A DNA stretch of 25,757 bases from Syntrophomonas sp. UBA4911 (GTDB lineage: Bacteria > Bacillota > Syntrophomonadia > Syntrophomonadales > Syntrophomonadaceae), in NCBI GenBank assembly GCA_002398105.1, contig DHCD01000073.1, forward strand, positions 9,968-35,724. Reading direction: 5' to 3'. A program made the position numbers and the translations under genes. Position 1 is the first letter of the stretch. Each line of letters starts with the position of its first letter. Below the pieces are notes generated by a model that saw only the letters and a program-made list of their open reading frames with translations, had not been told where the DNA came from and ran no database searches. Positions 1-7,933 of the stretch are shown here, in pieces.

Positions 1-1
1 C

Positions 2-262
2 ATACAAATTTCCGGATTTAAGCCGCTGCTGCAGAGCCGCGATCTGTCCATCATCCGGCAGGTGGGCGTGCTGCTTCGCCTGGCCCGCAGTTTAGACCGT
101 TCCATGAGCGGCATCATAAAAGAACTGCAGGTGGATATCCAAGGCGACGACGTTATGGTCAGAACCTCTAGCGATCAAGATGCGGAATTGGAAATTTACG
201 ACGCTCTGCAGCATTGCGATGAATTCAAAGGTATTTTCAAGAAGAACCTTTTTATAATGTAG
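2..262 (+). CDS. Ppx/GppA-family exopolyphosphatase, C-terminal fragment (partial, 5' end outside window)
   Basis: The reading frame is open from base 2 to the TAG at 260-262, giving the last 86 residues of a protein whose start lies to the left. The fragment contains the pattern LLRLARSLDRSMSGIIKEL followed by alternating beta strands and a final DEFKGIFKKNLFI. This matches the C-terminal helical domain of Ppx/GppA phosphatases, where an LLRIADALDRSH-like helix precedes a short beta sheet and a hydrophobic end. Members hydrolyse inorganic polyphosphate or pppGpp in the cytoplasm. The catalytic N-terminal actin-like fold is not in the window, so the identification rests on this tail only. It is not obviously linked in function to the genes that follow and is separated from them by about 600 bases. 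Confidence 0.65.
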   Translation: MQISGFKPLLQSRDLSIIRQVGVLLRLARSLDRSMSGIIKELQVDIQGDDVMVRTSSDQDAELEIYDALQHCDEFKGIFKKNLFIM

Positions 263-380
263 GGAAATGTTTTGAGGTAGGCACCGCTATTGATGCTTGC
301 TCAAAGAATTGTTTTTCCCGGCCGGCGTAATAAACTGGCGGTATAAATGCAAACCTAGTAACCTGTCGCTTTTTCAGCAT
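252..380 (-). CDS. Possible small protein (42 aa), unknown function
   Basis: A 43-codon frame on the minus strand starts with ATG at 378-380 and ends with TAA at 252-254. It is preceded by GGAG six bases upstream of the ATG, a good ribosome site for this genome. The product is basic at its start (MLKKRQVTRF), has a short hydrophobic FIPPVYY stretch and resembles nothing I know. Its end overlaps the 3' end of the exopolyphosphatase gene by 11 bases, tail to tail. The ribosome site is the only support; chance is a serious alternative because the frame is short and I see no promoter for it. Confidence 0.2.
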   Translation of the reverse strand: MLKKRQVTRFAFIPPVYYAGREKQFFEQASIAVPTSKHFPTL

Positions 381-616
381 TTTATTCTCCTTCGCTCAGT
401 TTCCTCATCTTTTTTGTCGAGCTAAAGCCACACAGCATTATCTTGTTTTCCATCCTAATAAGCAGCCGCTTTATTTATTAACTCTCCATGGCCCGCAGGG
501 CCGTACCTATAGGGCAAGGCAAGCAGGCAAGCAACCAATTTGAAAATAATCTAACGATTCTGTTATATTTTTGACGCATAGTTCCAGGAATCTAGGGATA
601 TACGTGGAAAGTTTAA

Positions 617-727
617 AATGATCCCCGGTTCCGCTGAGATAACGCGTACTTTGAGTCTGTTTTTATAAGAATCTGCGCTGATCCCAAGTCTATTTATATA
701 TTAAGCTGTAAATAATTCGGGGTCATT
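617..727. repeat. Inverted repeat, possible IS21-like end remnant
   Basis: AATGATCCCCG at 617-627 faces CGGGGTCATT at 718-727; the two arms are complementary except for one bulged T. A further TGATCCC lies at 679-685. Repeated TGATCCCC-type motifs are, as far as I recall, common at the ends of IS21-family elements in Firmicutes. No istA or istB coding remnant lies between the arms, so at most this is a leftover end or a small non-autonomous element. Chance is possible. Confidence 0.2.
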
Positions 728-745
728 CGCAATAATTACCTTGTT

Positions 746-774
746 TTGCCGGCACACAAAACCTACAATATAAG
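746..774 (+). promoter_or_regulatory. Candidate sigma-A promoter for the kinase/regulator pair
   Basis: TTGCCG (746-751) and TATAAG (769-774) are separated by 17 bases, with 4/6 and 5/6 matches to the -35 and -10 consensus. Transcription would start near 781-783, leaving a leader of about 80 bases before the histidine kinase start at 865. No -24/-12 sigma-54 pattern is seen here. Confidence 0.4.
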
Positions 775-805
775 ACAAAATGATACACATATAGAGTATT
801 TTTAT

Positions 806-823
806 GTTTGCAAAAATGTAAAC
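806..823. promoter_or_regulatory. Imperfect palindrome downstream of the candidate promoter
   Basis: GTTTGCA-AAAA-TGTAAAC has 7-base arms with one mismatch. It sits about 25 bases downstream of the likely transcription start of the kinase/regulator pair, a position suited to a repressing or autoregulatory site. A related sequence, GTGTGCAAAAACCAAACG, lies about 110 bases upstream of the sigma-54 promoter of the chemosensory operon (17889-17906 on the minus strand). A shared regulator is inferred, not shown. Confidence 0.25.
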
Positions 824-864
824 GGCATTTTTTATTTATAACAATTTTTATTGGAGAAGTTGAG

Positions 865-2361
865 ATGCCTTCAAAATATATAAAATATGCCAATATGTTC
901 GAGGATATTGTAGCTCATTCCCCTAACCCCTTTGCGGCCGGTTATCTGGATGGACGCATGGTATATTGGAACCATGCTTTCGAGGAACTGACCGGTTTCA
1001 ACAGTGAAGAATTGGTGCATATGAATTGGATACATACCTTGACTCCTGAGAAAGAGGAATCACTTTCCCGCAATCTAAAAGGAAAAACTGAAATAGTATG
1101 CTCAGACCGCTTGCTGCGGCGTAAAGACGGAACTCTGGCAGCAATTAACTATACTGTTCGCCAGGCTCAATATGCGGAAAGAGATTGTCCCCTATATTAT
1201 TGCTTTATTACTGATATGGCAGCGGAAAAGGAATTACAGCAAGCCCTGCAGTATCAAAAAGCAAATTTAAGACTGAATATTGTAATCGGGTTAATCGATA
1301 TAATATCTGAAGGGGTTATGGTTTTCACCCCGGAAAAAATCAGCCGGGTTAATTTGGCTTTTACCCGGTTAACCGGTTACAAGTTTGATGAAATAGTCGG
1401 GATGGACTTTTCGGGCTTTTGCCTATCTCATTTGACTGATGAACAAATAGGAAAAATGGAAGAAGACCTGCGTAAAACCGGCAAGTGGCGGAGCAATATT
1501 ACGATTCGCCATAAAGGCGGAAATATTTTTCCCGTTATGATTGCAATTAATTCCCTCCATAACGAGAAGGAAGAATTAATCTGCCGGGTCGCTGTTTTTA
1601 CTGACCTAACCGTTGAAGAGAAGCTTAAGCAGGAGCAGCTGCGTTTGCAGGAACTTAACGCAGCCAGGCAAAAATCAGCTTCGCTTAGTGCCATATCGGC
1701 AGGCATCGTCCATGAGATAGCCCAACCATTAAACTCAATAAAAATGATAATTGAAGGTTTACTTTACTGGCAGGGCAATTCTGACCGGATTTGTGCCCTA
1801 GAGGTTTGGGAAAAATTAGAGGAAGCAGCAGAAGAAATGCACCGGATAGACGAAATTATTCGCCATATGCGTTCCTTTGCCAGCCTTACTGAAAACCCCA
1901 AGTTGGAAATCTGTAATTTAAATAACATCATAACCCGAACCTTAGGCCTATTAAGCCGGCAACTGGCAGCACATGGGATCAGCGTTACAACCGAGCTGGC
2001 CGAGGAGCTTCCTCCAGTCAAGGCTAACCTGAATCGCCTGGATGCCGTACTGGTAAATCTGTTTACCAATGCCATGCAATCATTAGACAGAGTCGAACAC
2101 CCTGATAAAGAGATAATCTGTCGTACTTACCCGGAAACAGGTTATGCCGTTCTGCAGATTATTGATAATGGTATTGGCATTGATGAAAGTATCCTGGACT
2201 GTATCTTCGAGCCTTTTGTAACCACCAAAGCCTCCCGCCAGGGAATGGGTTTGGGGTTGTCGATAGTACATACTGTCATAACCCGTATGGGAGGCAGGGT
2301 CATAGCCGGCAACAACCCGGATAAGGGAGCCAGTTTCACTATACAATTGCCTTTGATATGA
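865..2361 (+). CDS. Soluble PAS-PAS sensor histidine kinase
   Basis: The product (498 aa) is a two-component sensor with no membrane segment, so it senses inside the cell. PAS 1 covers about residues 10-120 (VYWNHAFEELTGF) and PAS 2 about 135-255 (NLAFTRLTGYKFDEIVGMDF). A HisKA domain follows with the phospho-acceptor in IVHEIAQPLN, His283. The HATPase domain shows an N box (LFTNAMQSL), DNGIGI and GMGLGLSIV. The start was set at ATG 865, which has TTGGAGAAG in front; an earlier in-frame ATG at 808 lacks a ribosome site and would add a hydrophobic stretch typical of translated leader. The gene for its likely partner regulator follows after 69 bases. The PAS ligand cannot be told from the sequence. 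Confidence 0.9.
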   Translation: MPSKYIKYANMFEDIVAHSPNPFAAGYLDGRMVYWNHAFEELTGFNSEELVHMNWIHTLTPEKEESLSRNLKGKTEIVCSDRLLRRKDGTLAAINYTVRQAQYAERDCPLYYCFITDMAAEKELQQALQYQKANLRLNIVIGLIDIISEGVMVFTPEKISRVNLAFTRLTGYKFDEIVGMDFSGFCLSHLTDEQIGKMEEDLRKTGKWRSNITIRHKGGNIFPVMIAINSLHNEKEELICRVAVFTDLTVEEKLKQEQLRLQELNAARQKSASLSAISAGIVHEIAQPLNSIKMIIEGLLYWQGNSDRICALEVWEKLEEAAEEMHRIDEIIRHMRSFASLTENPKLEICNLNNIITRTLGLLSRQLAAHGISVTTELAEELPPVKANLNRLDAVLVNLFTNAMQSLDRVEHPDKEIICRTYPETGYAVLQIIDNGIGIDESILDCIFEPFVTTKASRQGMGLGLSIVHTVITRMGGRVIAGNNPDKGASFTIQLPLI

Positions 2362-2430
2362 TTTTGGCGACAATCCGATTAGGTTAGGTTTAGCCTTGTT
2401 AAGGCATATGTAACTATGGAGGTAGCAAGC

Positions 2431-3867
2431 ATGGATATTCTAATCGTTGATGATGAAGCTCGCAGCCGTTCACATACCGCCGATTTTCTGCGTAAAATGG
2501 GACATCAGGTGGTTGAAGCCAGTAATGGTCAGGAAGCACTTAATCTTATCGGCATCCAGCGCTTTAATATGCTGCTTACGGATAACCGCATGCCTAAAAT
2601 GTCAGGCTTGGATCTATTGCAGCAGCTTTCTTCAATGCCTGAAGCCAGGAATATGGACAAGGTTCTCTTTACTGCTTTTGCCGATATGGATAGCAGCATT
2701 GCCGCCATGCGCTCGGGCGCCTTTGATTATTTATCCAAACCCCTGGATATTGAGGAATTGATCCGAACCACGGAGAGGGTAGTCCGGCACCAGATTGAGA
2801 TAAATGAAATTGATGATGAAGGCCGGGTTCTGAACCATACGGGCAATAAGGATCAGAATATCGGCATTGATCCTTCTGCCGTGGCCGGAAACCCCGTCGG
2901 TATCTATTCCCAACGCATGAAAGCTGTTTTTTCCCTGGCCTTGAAACTTCATTATAACCGTTCAATTCCGGTGCTGATTGAGGGCGAAACCGGAACCGGC
3001 AAAGAACTGGTGGCCCGCTATATTCATTACGGCGATAAAAAAGAGCGGCTTCCCTTCGTTGCTCTGAACTGTGCGGCCCTGCCGGACCATGTCTTTGAAA
3101 GCGAGCTTTTCGGCTACGAACCCGGTACCTTTTCCGGAGGACTGCCCCATGGCAAGCAGGGGAAACTGGATATGGCCCGGGGCGGTACTCTGTTTATGGA
3201 CGAAATATCAGAACTGCCCTTTGATCAGCAGGCCAAACTGCTGCGGGTAATTCAAGAAAAAGAGTTTTATCGGGTAGGGGGACTGTCGCTGGTAAATACG
3301 GATGTCAGAATTGTCTGTGCCAGCAACCAAAATCTTAAACAACTGGTAAGCCGGGGCGCTTTCCGGCAAGATCTCTATTATCGTTTAAATACCGGCTATG
3401 TTTTCATTCCGCCCCTGCGGGAACAACCGGAAGCCATATTGCCTCTGTCCAAGCTGTTTATGGCTCAAATATCGGAACAGTCGGGGCGGCATTTTAAAAA
3501 AATAACTCCCCGGGCCGCCCGCATCATGGAAAGCTACAATTGGCCCGGCAATATCAGAGAGCTGCGTAATGTAATTGAGTGGATAGTTCTCATGTGCGAC
3601 GACACCCAGATAAAAAGCAGCCATCTAAGCGGCATGGGATTAAAACCACCGGGGGATAACTACGAAAATAGCTTGGAAAAGCCTCTGCTTCCCGATGATT
3701 TTTTTCTGCCTCCGGATGCCATGCCCCTTGATAAATTATCGGACGATATCATCCTCCGGGCTCTTAAAATGCACAATGGCAATAAAACGGCGGTTGCCCG
3801 CTATCTGGGCATAGCGCGCAGTACGCTTTACTATCGTCTGCAGGGCATAGACCAGCGGAATAATTAA
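2431..3867 (+). CDS. NtrC-family sigma-54-dependent response regulator
   Basis: The product (478 aa) has three domains: a receiver (about 1-115; Asp51 acceptor in TDNRMP, Thr81, Lys103), a sigma-54-interacting AAA+ ATPase (about 150-395; Walker A GETGTGKE near 185-192, Walker B GGTLFMDEI near 251-259) and a Fis-type helix-turn-helix (KTAVARYLGIARSTLYYRL). It would be phosphorylated by the upstream PAS kinase and remodel sigma-54 RNA polymerase. The loop that contacts sigma-54, normally GAFTGA, reads GTFSGG (232-237), a noticeable variant. The start at 2431 is favoured by GGAGGT just upstream rather than the ATG at 2416, which overlaps that site. The stop overlaps the stop of the convergent chemosensory operon. 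The obvious candidate target is the -24/-12 promoter at 17776-17791. Confidence 0.9.
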   Translation: MDILIVDDEARSRSHTADFLRKMGHQVVEASNGQEALNLIGIQRFNMLLTDNRMPKMSGLDLLQQLSSMPEARNMDKVLFTAFADMDSSIAAMRSGAFDYLSKPLDIEELIRTTERVVRHQIEINEIDDEGRVLNHTGNKDQNIGIDPSAVAGNPVGIYSQRMKAVFSLALKLHYNRSIPVLIEGETGTGKELVARYIHYGDKKERLPFVALNCAALPDHVFESELFGYEPGTFSGGLPHGKQGKLDMARGGTLFMDEISELPFDQQAKLLRVIQEKEFYRVGGLSLVNTDVRIVCASNQNLKQLVSRGAFRQDLYYRLNTGYVFIPPLREQPEAILPLSKLFMAQISEQSGRHFKKITPRAARIMESYNWPGNIRELRNVIEWIVLMCDDTQIKSSHLSGMGLKPPGDNYENSLEKPLLPDDFFLPPDAMPLDKLSDDIILRALKMHNGNKTAVARYLGIARSTLYYRLQGIDQRNN

Positions 3868-4325
3868 TCCTCGGTGGCAATATTCAATTCCAGCAGACCT
3901 TCTGCCGTTGAAAATTGAATCACCAGAGTTTCCACCTGGCTGATTAGTGATATCATATTATGCCCATAAATCAGAGTCGGCGGAGTAATGTTGGTTATGG
4001 CCCCCATTTTTTCCAGTTCGCCGACACTCCTGCCGCTAACCATATTAAAAAGCTCACATAGGGCGCTCTTGGGCATTAAATCAAACTCCGCCACTGGCAT
4101 CCCCCCCATCATTTTGGAAGCAATATTCAGAGCGGTATTTTCCTGCATGGCTAATACCACATTTCCCTTAATATCCCCTACCAGACCGATAATGACATTA
4201 ACGTCATTTTCAGTCTTGAGTTTCTCCCGTTTATCCAGTCCGGTCCGGGTCAAATCATTTACTCCCAGCATTCCCGCTATCTCTATCAAACCGTTGATAA
4301 AGGCGTTTACATATTTTATATCCAT
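3864..4325 (-). CDS. cheX: CheX-like CheY-P phosphatase (second of a tandem pair)
   Basis: The 153-aa product has the CheC/CheX/FliY-family fold signature. The catalytic Glu-x-x-Asn helix appears once, in CELFNMVSGRS (Glu91, Asn94), as in single-site CheX enzymes. These hydrolyse the aspartyl phosphate on CheY-type receivers in the cytoplasm. It is the last gene of the operon, starts 3 bases after the preceding paralogue, and is the second CheX in a row; the two are only distantly similar, so this is not a recent duplication. A GGGAGG ribosome site lies about 10 bases before the ATG. The stop codon overlaps that of the plus-strand regulator gene. No terminator is visible. Confidence 0.8.
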   Translation of the reverse strand: MDIKYVNAFINGLIEIAGMLGVNDLTRTGLDKREKLKTENDVNVIIGLVGDIKGNVVLAMQENTALNIASKMMGGMPVAEFDLMPKSALCELFNMVSGRSVGELEKMGAITNITPPTLIYGHNMISLISQVETLVIQFSTAEGLLELNIATED

Positions 4326-4328
4326 AAG

Positions 4329-4805
4329 CTATTTTGCCTCCCTCATTACCACATTGAGCTTAATAGTTCCGGCATCGGTTTGCAGAATGACCGAACAAGC
4401 GTTGAGCCTGACATTAAACATGCTCATACCCTCGCCGGCAAAGACGCTGGGCGGGGTCAGGCGTATATTTAAACCGGAATGAATGCTGTTGATATCGGTG
4501 ATGGCATTGCCGCAGATAATATTGCCCATCTCGGCGCCTGCCAGCAAGACTTCCTCGCTTTCCACCGTTTCATACTCTTCCCCGGTCATGATACCAGCTA
4601 ATTTTACGGCCGTATCCTGGCTCATATCAAGAAAAAACCAGCCCTGCCAGGCCCCGGTTAAACCTATCATGACGGTAAAGCCCTGGGAAATGAAACTATC
4701 CCCTTCTGATTCAGCCTGACCTTTATTTATTCCCAAATCCAGCATTTGTTTAAAAACATTATTGGCGGCCCTGACAAATGACGCCATTGTCTGCGTAAGC
4801 TCCAC
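4329..4805 (-). CDS. cheX: CheX-like CheY-P phosphatase (first of a tandem pair)
   Basis: The 158-aa product carries the CheX catalytic signature AEMGNIICGNAI, with Glu92 and Asn95, followed by a basic-hydrophobic beta strand (NIRLTPPSVFAGEGM) typical of the family. It should dephosphorylate a CheY-type protein. The best start is GTG at 4803-4805 with AGGGGTG a few bases upstream; no nearer ATG has a ribosome site. It lies 10 bases after a cheY gene and 3 before a second cheX, which suggests the three act as a signal-termination module. It could be called a CheC-family protein in a broader sense, but the single catalytic site favours CheX. Confidence 0.8.
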   Translation of the reverse strand: MELTQTMASFVRAANNVFKQMLDLGINKGQAESEGDSFISQGFTVMIGLTGAWQGWFFLDMSQDTAVKLAGIMTGEEYETVESEEVLLAGAEMGNIICGNAITDINSIHSGLNIRLTPPSVFAGEGMSMFNVRLNACSVILQTDAGTIKLNVVMREAK

Positions 4806-4815
4806 TCTTTCACCC

Positions 4816-5205
4816 CTATTCGTTTATTACCTGTAAAATCTTCGCCATTATATCTTCAGTTTTGAATGGCTTGGAGCAGAAATGGTTTATTCCCCGGGAC
4901 TTGGCGTCAGCAACAATATCCTGGTCACTCATGGCGCTGAGCATAATAATCTTTTGCCCGGGATTCTTTTGCTTGATAGCCAAGGCCGCCTCCAGGCCGT
5001 CCATTATCGGCATGGTGATATCCATAGTAATGATATCAGGGCTAAGTTTAAAACAGAGTTCCACTGCATCTCTGCCGTTTCCGGCTTCTCCGACCATAGC
5101 AACCCCCTCCGGCTCCAAGGCTTTTTTGATCAGCTTGCGAATCACCGGGGAATCATCTACCGCCATCACTCTGATGGCCTTTCCATCTGCGCGTAAACCT
5201 TTCAT
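4816..5205 (-). CDS. cheY: CheY-type single-domain response regulator
   Basis: The 129-aa product is a stand-alone receiver: AVDDSPVIRK at the N-terminus provides the acidic pair, IITMDITMPIMDG the phosphorylated Asp, and CSKPF the conserved Lys. It has no output domain, so it signals by protein contact. It sits between cheB and two cheX genes and is one of two CheY proteins of the operon; this one resembles the classical motility CheY (TMDITMPIMDGLEA) more than the one next to cheA. A purine-rich GAGGGGGA lies 6-7 bases before the ATG. No flagellar switch genes are in the window, so the downstream target is open. Confidence 0.9.
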   Translation of the reverse strand: MKGLRADGKAIRVMAVDDSPVIRKLIKKALEPEGVAMVGEAGNGRDAVELCFKLSPDIITMDITMPIMDGLEAALAIKQKNPGQKIIMLSAMSDQDIVADAKSRGINHFCSKPFKTEDIMAKILQVINE

Positions 5206-5287
5206 ACTAAATCCCCCTCTATATATAATCTTTATAAAATCCTGACAATCTGCGCTCAGTGATTATAATTGCCCTGACGCCACCCTA

Positions 5288-6337
5288 TCAGCGATTAACC
5301 GCTTTAACTATTTCCCGGGCGATATCCCATATAGGCGCTACTATTTCAGCTCCCCCGCGTTTTATGGTTTCACCCGGCATGCCAAAAACAATAGCGCTTT
5401 CTTCGGACTCAGCAATGGTCATGCCTCCGGCTTTACGAATGCTGACCATTGAATCAGCGCCATCGTTGCCCATTCCGGTCATTATCACCCCCACTGTACG
5501 GGAGCCGTAAACTTTTAATACCGAATCCATCATCACGCTGACCGAGGGTATAAACAGATGGTCGGGTTTGCTGGAAAGCCTTATCAGTACATCTCCGCCG
5601 GAATTCTTTACCAGGTTAAGATGACGCCCCCCGCTGCCCACATACAAAATCCCCGGTTCCACCTTCATGCCGGCCTGAGCTTCCACTACTTCCAGCCGGC
5701 AGGATTCATTAAGCCTCCTGACGTAGGTAGGGGTGAAGTTGGCCGGCATATGCTGGACCAGAAATAACGCAGCATTGAGGTCGGGTGGGAGCAAGGGCAG
5801 AACTTCATAAATAACTTTGGGCCCCCCGGTAGAGATGCCCATAGCTACGGCTTTGACTGTTTTGCCGGTGGGAGAGGCCTTAAGCTTGGCTTCCGGTTTA
5901 TTCCGGCTCCGATACAACCGCTCCGCTGCCTTGCCGTTCTGCTTGAGGCTGGCCGCCAGCTTGATCTTATTGATAAGCTCACCGGCCACGCTGTTCATAT
6001 CGCTGGAAACGGTTCCGCCGGGTTTGCCTATAAAATCAAACGCCCCCAGTTCCAAGGCTTCAAAGGTGGTCACCGCCCCTTCCTGGGTAAGAGACGACAC
6101 CATGATCACCGGACAAATCTTTTCATCAACTATGTATTGCAGGGCCGTTATCCCATCCTGTCCCGGCATGTTGACATCCATGGTGATAACATCAGGCCTG
6201 TGCTCCCGGGCTTTTTCCACTACATCATTGCCGTCCCGGGCAGCAGCTACCACCTCCATTTCCGCATCGGTCTCCAGTATGTTTTTAAGAGTTCTGCGCA
6301 TTAAAGCGGAATCATCAGCTATCAGTACTTTTATCAA
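5288..6337 (-). CDS. cheB: CheB, receptor glutamate methylesterase/deamidase
   Basis: The 349-aa product has a receiver (1-125; Asp54 in TMDVNMPGQDG, Lys105) and a methylesterase domain with the full catalytic triad: Ser169 (GISTGG), His196 (VQHMPANF) and Asp292 (GMGNDGAD). It removes methyl groups that CheR places on the receptor, giving adaptation. The start is TTG at 6335-6337 with only a weak purine-rich site, and it overlaps the end of the triple-CheW gene by 23 bases, so translation is probably coupled. Length and motifs are typical of the family. Confidence 0.93.
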   Translation of the reverse strand: MIKVLIADDSALMRRTLKNILETDAEMEVVAAARDGNDVVEKAREHRPDVITMDVNMPGQDGITALQYIVDEKICPVIMVSSLTQEGAVTTFEALELGAFDFIGKPGGTVSSDMNSVAGELINKIKLAASLKQNGKAAERLYRSRNKPEAKLKASPTGKTVKAVAMGISTGGPKVIYEVLPLLPPDLNAALFLVQHMPANFTPTYVRRLNESCRLEVVEAQAGMKVEPGILYVGSGGRHLNLVKNSGGDVLIRLSSKPDHLFIPSVSVMMDSVLKVYGSRTVGVIMTGMGNDGADSMVSIRKAGGMTIAESEESAIVFGMPGETIKRGGAEIVAPIWDIAREIVKAVNR

Positions 6338-7892
6338 GCTTCTCGCCCCTGCCCTGTTTTTTAAGTTTGCCTGCCCGCGATGGCCTGGCGGGCTTTTCCG
6401 TACGGTTCATTTCCTGAAGCTTCTGCCATTCTTTTTCCACCAGAATATTCTCCAGATTAAGCATCATTATCATCCGGTTTTCCAGGTTGGCTATCCCGTC
6501 CATGAAACTTTGCCTTTGTTGGTCGCTCAGTATATCCGGGGCATTTTCCAGAAGCTGTCTGGGAATGCGCAGAACCTCCAGCACTTCATCAACAATTATG
6601 CCGACTTTTTTATTATTGATATCGCTGACTATGACCCGGGTAAATTCAGTGTAATCCTTACAGTCGATTTCGAAACGCTTGCGCAAATCAATAACTGGAA
6701 TAACATCGCCCCGGAGGTTGATAACTCCTTCGACGAAACGGGGCGCGCGGGGCACCTTGGTTACTTTGGCCAAGCGGTTGATTTCCTGCACCTGGGTTAT
6801 GCGCACTCCATACTGCTCCTCCGCCAGCTTAAAAACCACCATCTGCTCTTCATCCAGCCCATCCCGGAGTCCCTCTTCTTCTTCCGCCATTCCTGGTGCT
6901 GCTGCGTTTTCCAATGTACCCATATCCTCAAGTTCTTCCCGGGTCATTATATCATGAGGGTCTAACAGCATAATGATGCGTTTGCCCCCTTCGACCCGGG
7001 CAATTCCCTTTAAGCGGTCGCCATTCTCACCGGTTAAGGCCTGAGGCGGAGCAAAAATGGTGTCCTGGGGAATCCGGGCCACCTCATATACCCGATCTAC
7101 CACCAGCCCAATCCGGGCGTTATCAACATCAATTACTACCACCCGGGTGCTGTCGGTAATATCGTCATTACCGGTGTTAAGTTTGATGCGCATGTCAATA
7201 ATGGGCATAAGATTATCCCGCAGGGATATTACCCCTTTGATGTAGGCAGGCATATTAGGCACCTTTACAATATCCGGATAGCGGATTATTTCCCTGACAC
7301 TCTCTATTTCCAGAGCAAATTCCTCCGGCCCCAGCAGGAATGAAACCAGCTGCACCTCGGAGAGCTTTTTCTCAACTGCCTCTTTACTGCGGCTTCCGCT
7401 CCCCGCTTTAACAGCATTAGTTTCATTACAGGCATCGGCGTCAAGATTGCACAGACTTCCTGCTTCCAGTATCATAACCAGTCTTTGCCCATCATCAACC
7501 TTGACCACACCGGCTACCGAACCCATATCAACCCCTGAAACCACGGCCGGCGTAGCCTCTATACGTCCGCTTTCCACCCGGAGCACTTCCGATACTGCAT
7601 CAACGCTCAAACCTGCCTTTTTTCCTCCCACATCCACCACAATTACCCGGCTGGAGACATTCCGGGCCATTTTTTCCATCCCGAATTTTATTCTGGTGTC
7701 AAGTACCGGCAGGATTTCTCCCCGTAAATTGGTTACCCCCTCCACATAAGAAGGAGCCTGGGGTACCGCGGTTATTGACGGTATCCTTATGATTTCCTGT
7801 ACATTCATGATATCAATACCGAAATTCTCTTGGCCCAAGGTAAAGGTAACCAGCTGCATTTCATCGGAGGAGAACATATTATCAGTGCTCAT
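6315..7892 (-). CDS. cheW: Triple CheW-domain coupling protein
   Basis: The 525-aa product consists of three CheW domains in tandem, about residues 11-150, 180-318 and 349-487, each opening with a QLVTFTLGQE-like strand and each containing an (N/S)LR(G/D) turn (56-59, 223-226, 392-395). Ordinary CheW is about 150 aa with one domain. The domains differ from each other well beyond recent duplication, and the middle one has SLRDN where the others have NLRG. Acidic linkers separate the domains, and a Lys/Arg-rich tail (about 498-521) ends the protein. It should couple the receptor to CheA; three linked domains could nucleate CheW rings or tie neighbouring receptors. A strong AAAGGAGGG site supports the ATG at 7892. 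Confidence 0.92.
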   Translation of the reverse strand: MSTDNMFSSDEMQLVTFTLGQENFGIDIMNVQEIIRIPSITAVPQAPSYVEGVTNLRGEILPVLDTRIKFGMEKMARNVSSRVIVVDVGGKKAGLSVDAVSEVLRVESGRIEATPAVVSGVDMGSVAGVVKVDDGQRLVMILEAGSLCNLDADACNETNAVKAGSGSRSKEAVEKKLSEVQLVSFLLGPEEFALEIESVREIIRYPDIVKVPNMPAYIKGVISLRDNLMPIIDMRIKLNTGNDDITDSTRVVVIDVDNARIGLVVDRVYEVARIPQDTIFAPPQALTGENGDRLKGIARVEGGKRIIMLLDPHDIMTREELEDMGTLENAAAPGMAEEEEGLRDGLDEEQMVVFKLAEEQYGVRITQVQEINRLAKVTKVPRAPRFVEGVINLRGDVIPVIDLRKRFEIDCKDYTEFTRVIVSDINNKKVGIIVDEVLEVLRIPRQLLENAPDILSDQQRQSFMDGIANLENRMIMMLNLENILVEKEWQKLQEMNRTEKPARPSRAGKLKKQGRGEKLDKSTDS

Positions 7893-7933
7893 TTAAAAAT
7901 CCCTCCTTTTGATTAGATCTCATTCTCCTCACA

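Larger units (their letters stand above)
263..864. other. Intergenic region, about 600 bases
   Basis: No convincing gene lies on the plus strand here. The stretch is AT-richer than its surroundings. It contains a GGCCC-GCA-GGGCC hairpin (490-502) without a T-tract, a tandem 8-base GGCAAGCA repeat (518-533), a TGATCCCC-type inverted repeat (617-727), a candidate sigma-A promoter (746-774) and an imperfect palindrome (806-823). The AT-rich character and scattered repeat fragments are compatible with a decayed mobile element, but no transposase remnant can be read. Confidence 0.6.

Noticed and set aside
808..864. Upstream ATG at 808 as start of the PAS kinase
   Set aside because: No ribosome site precedes it, and ATG 865 has a good one; the extra residues match no domain.
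5817..6965. 382-codon plus-strand frame antisense to cheB and the triple cheW
   Set aside because: It lies opposite two clearly coding genes, has no ribosome site, and its translation is low-complexity antisense of conserved domains.
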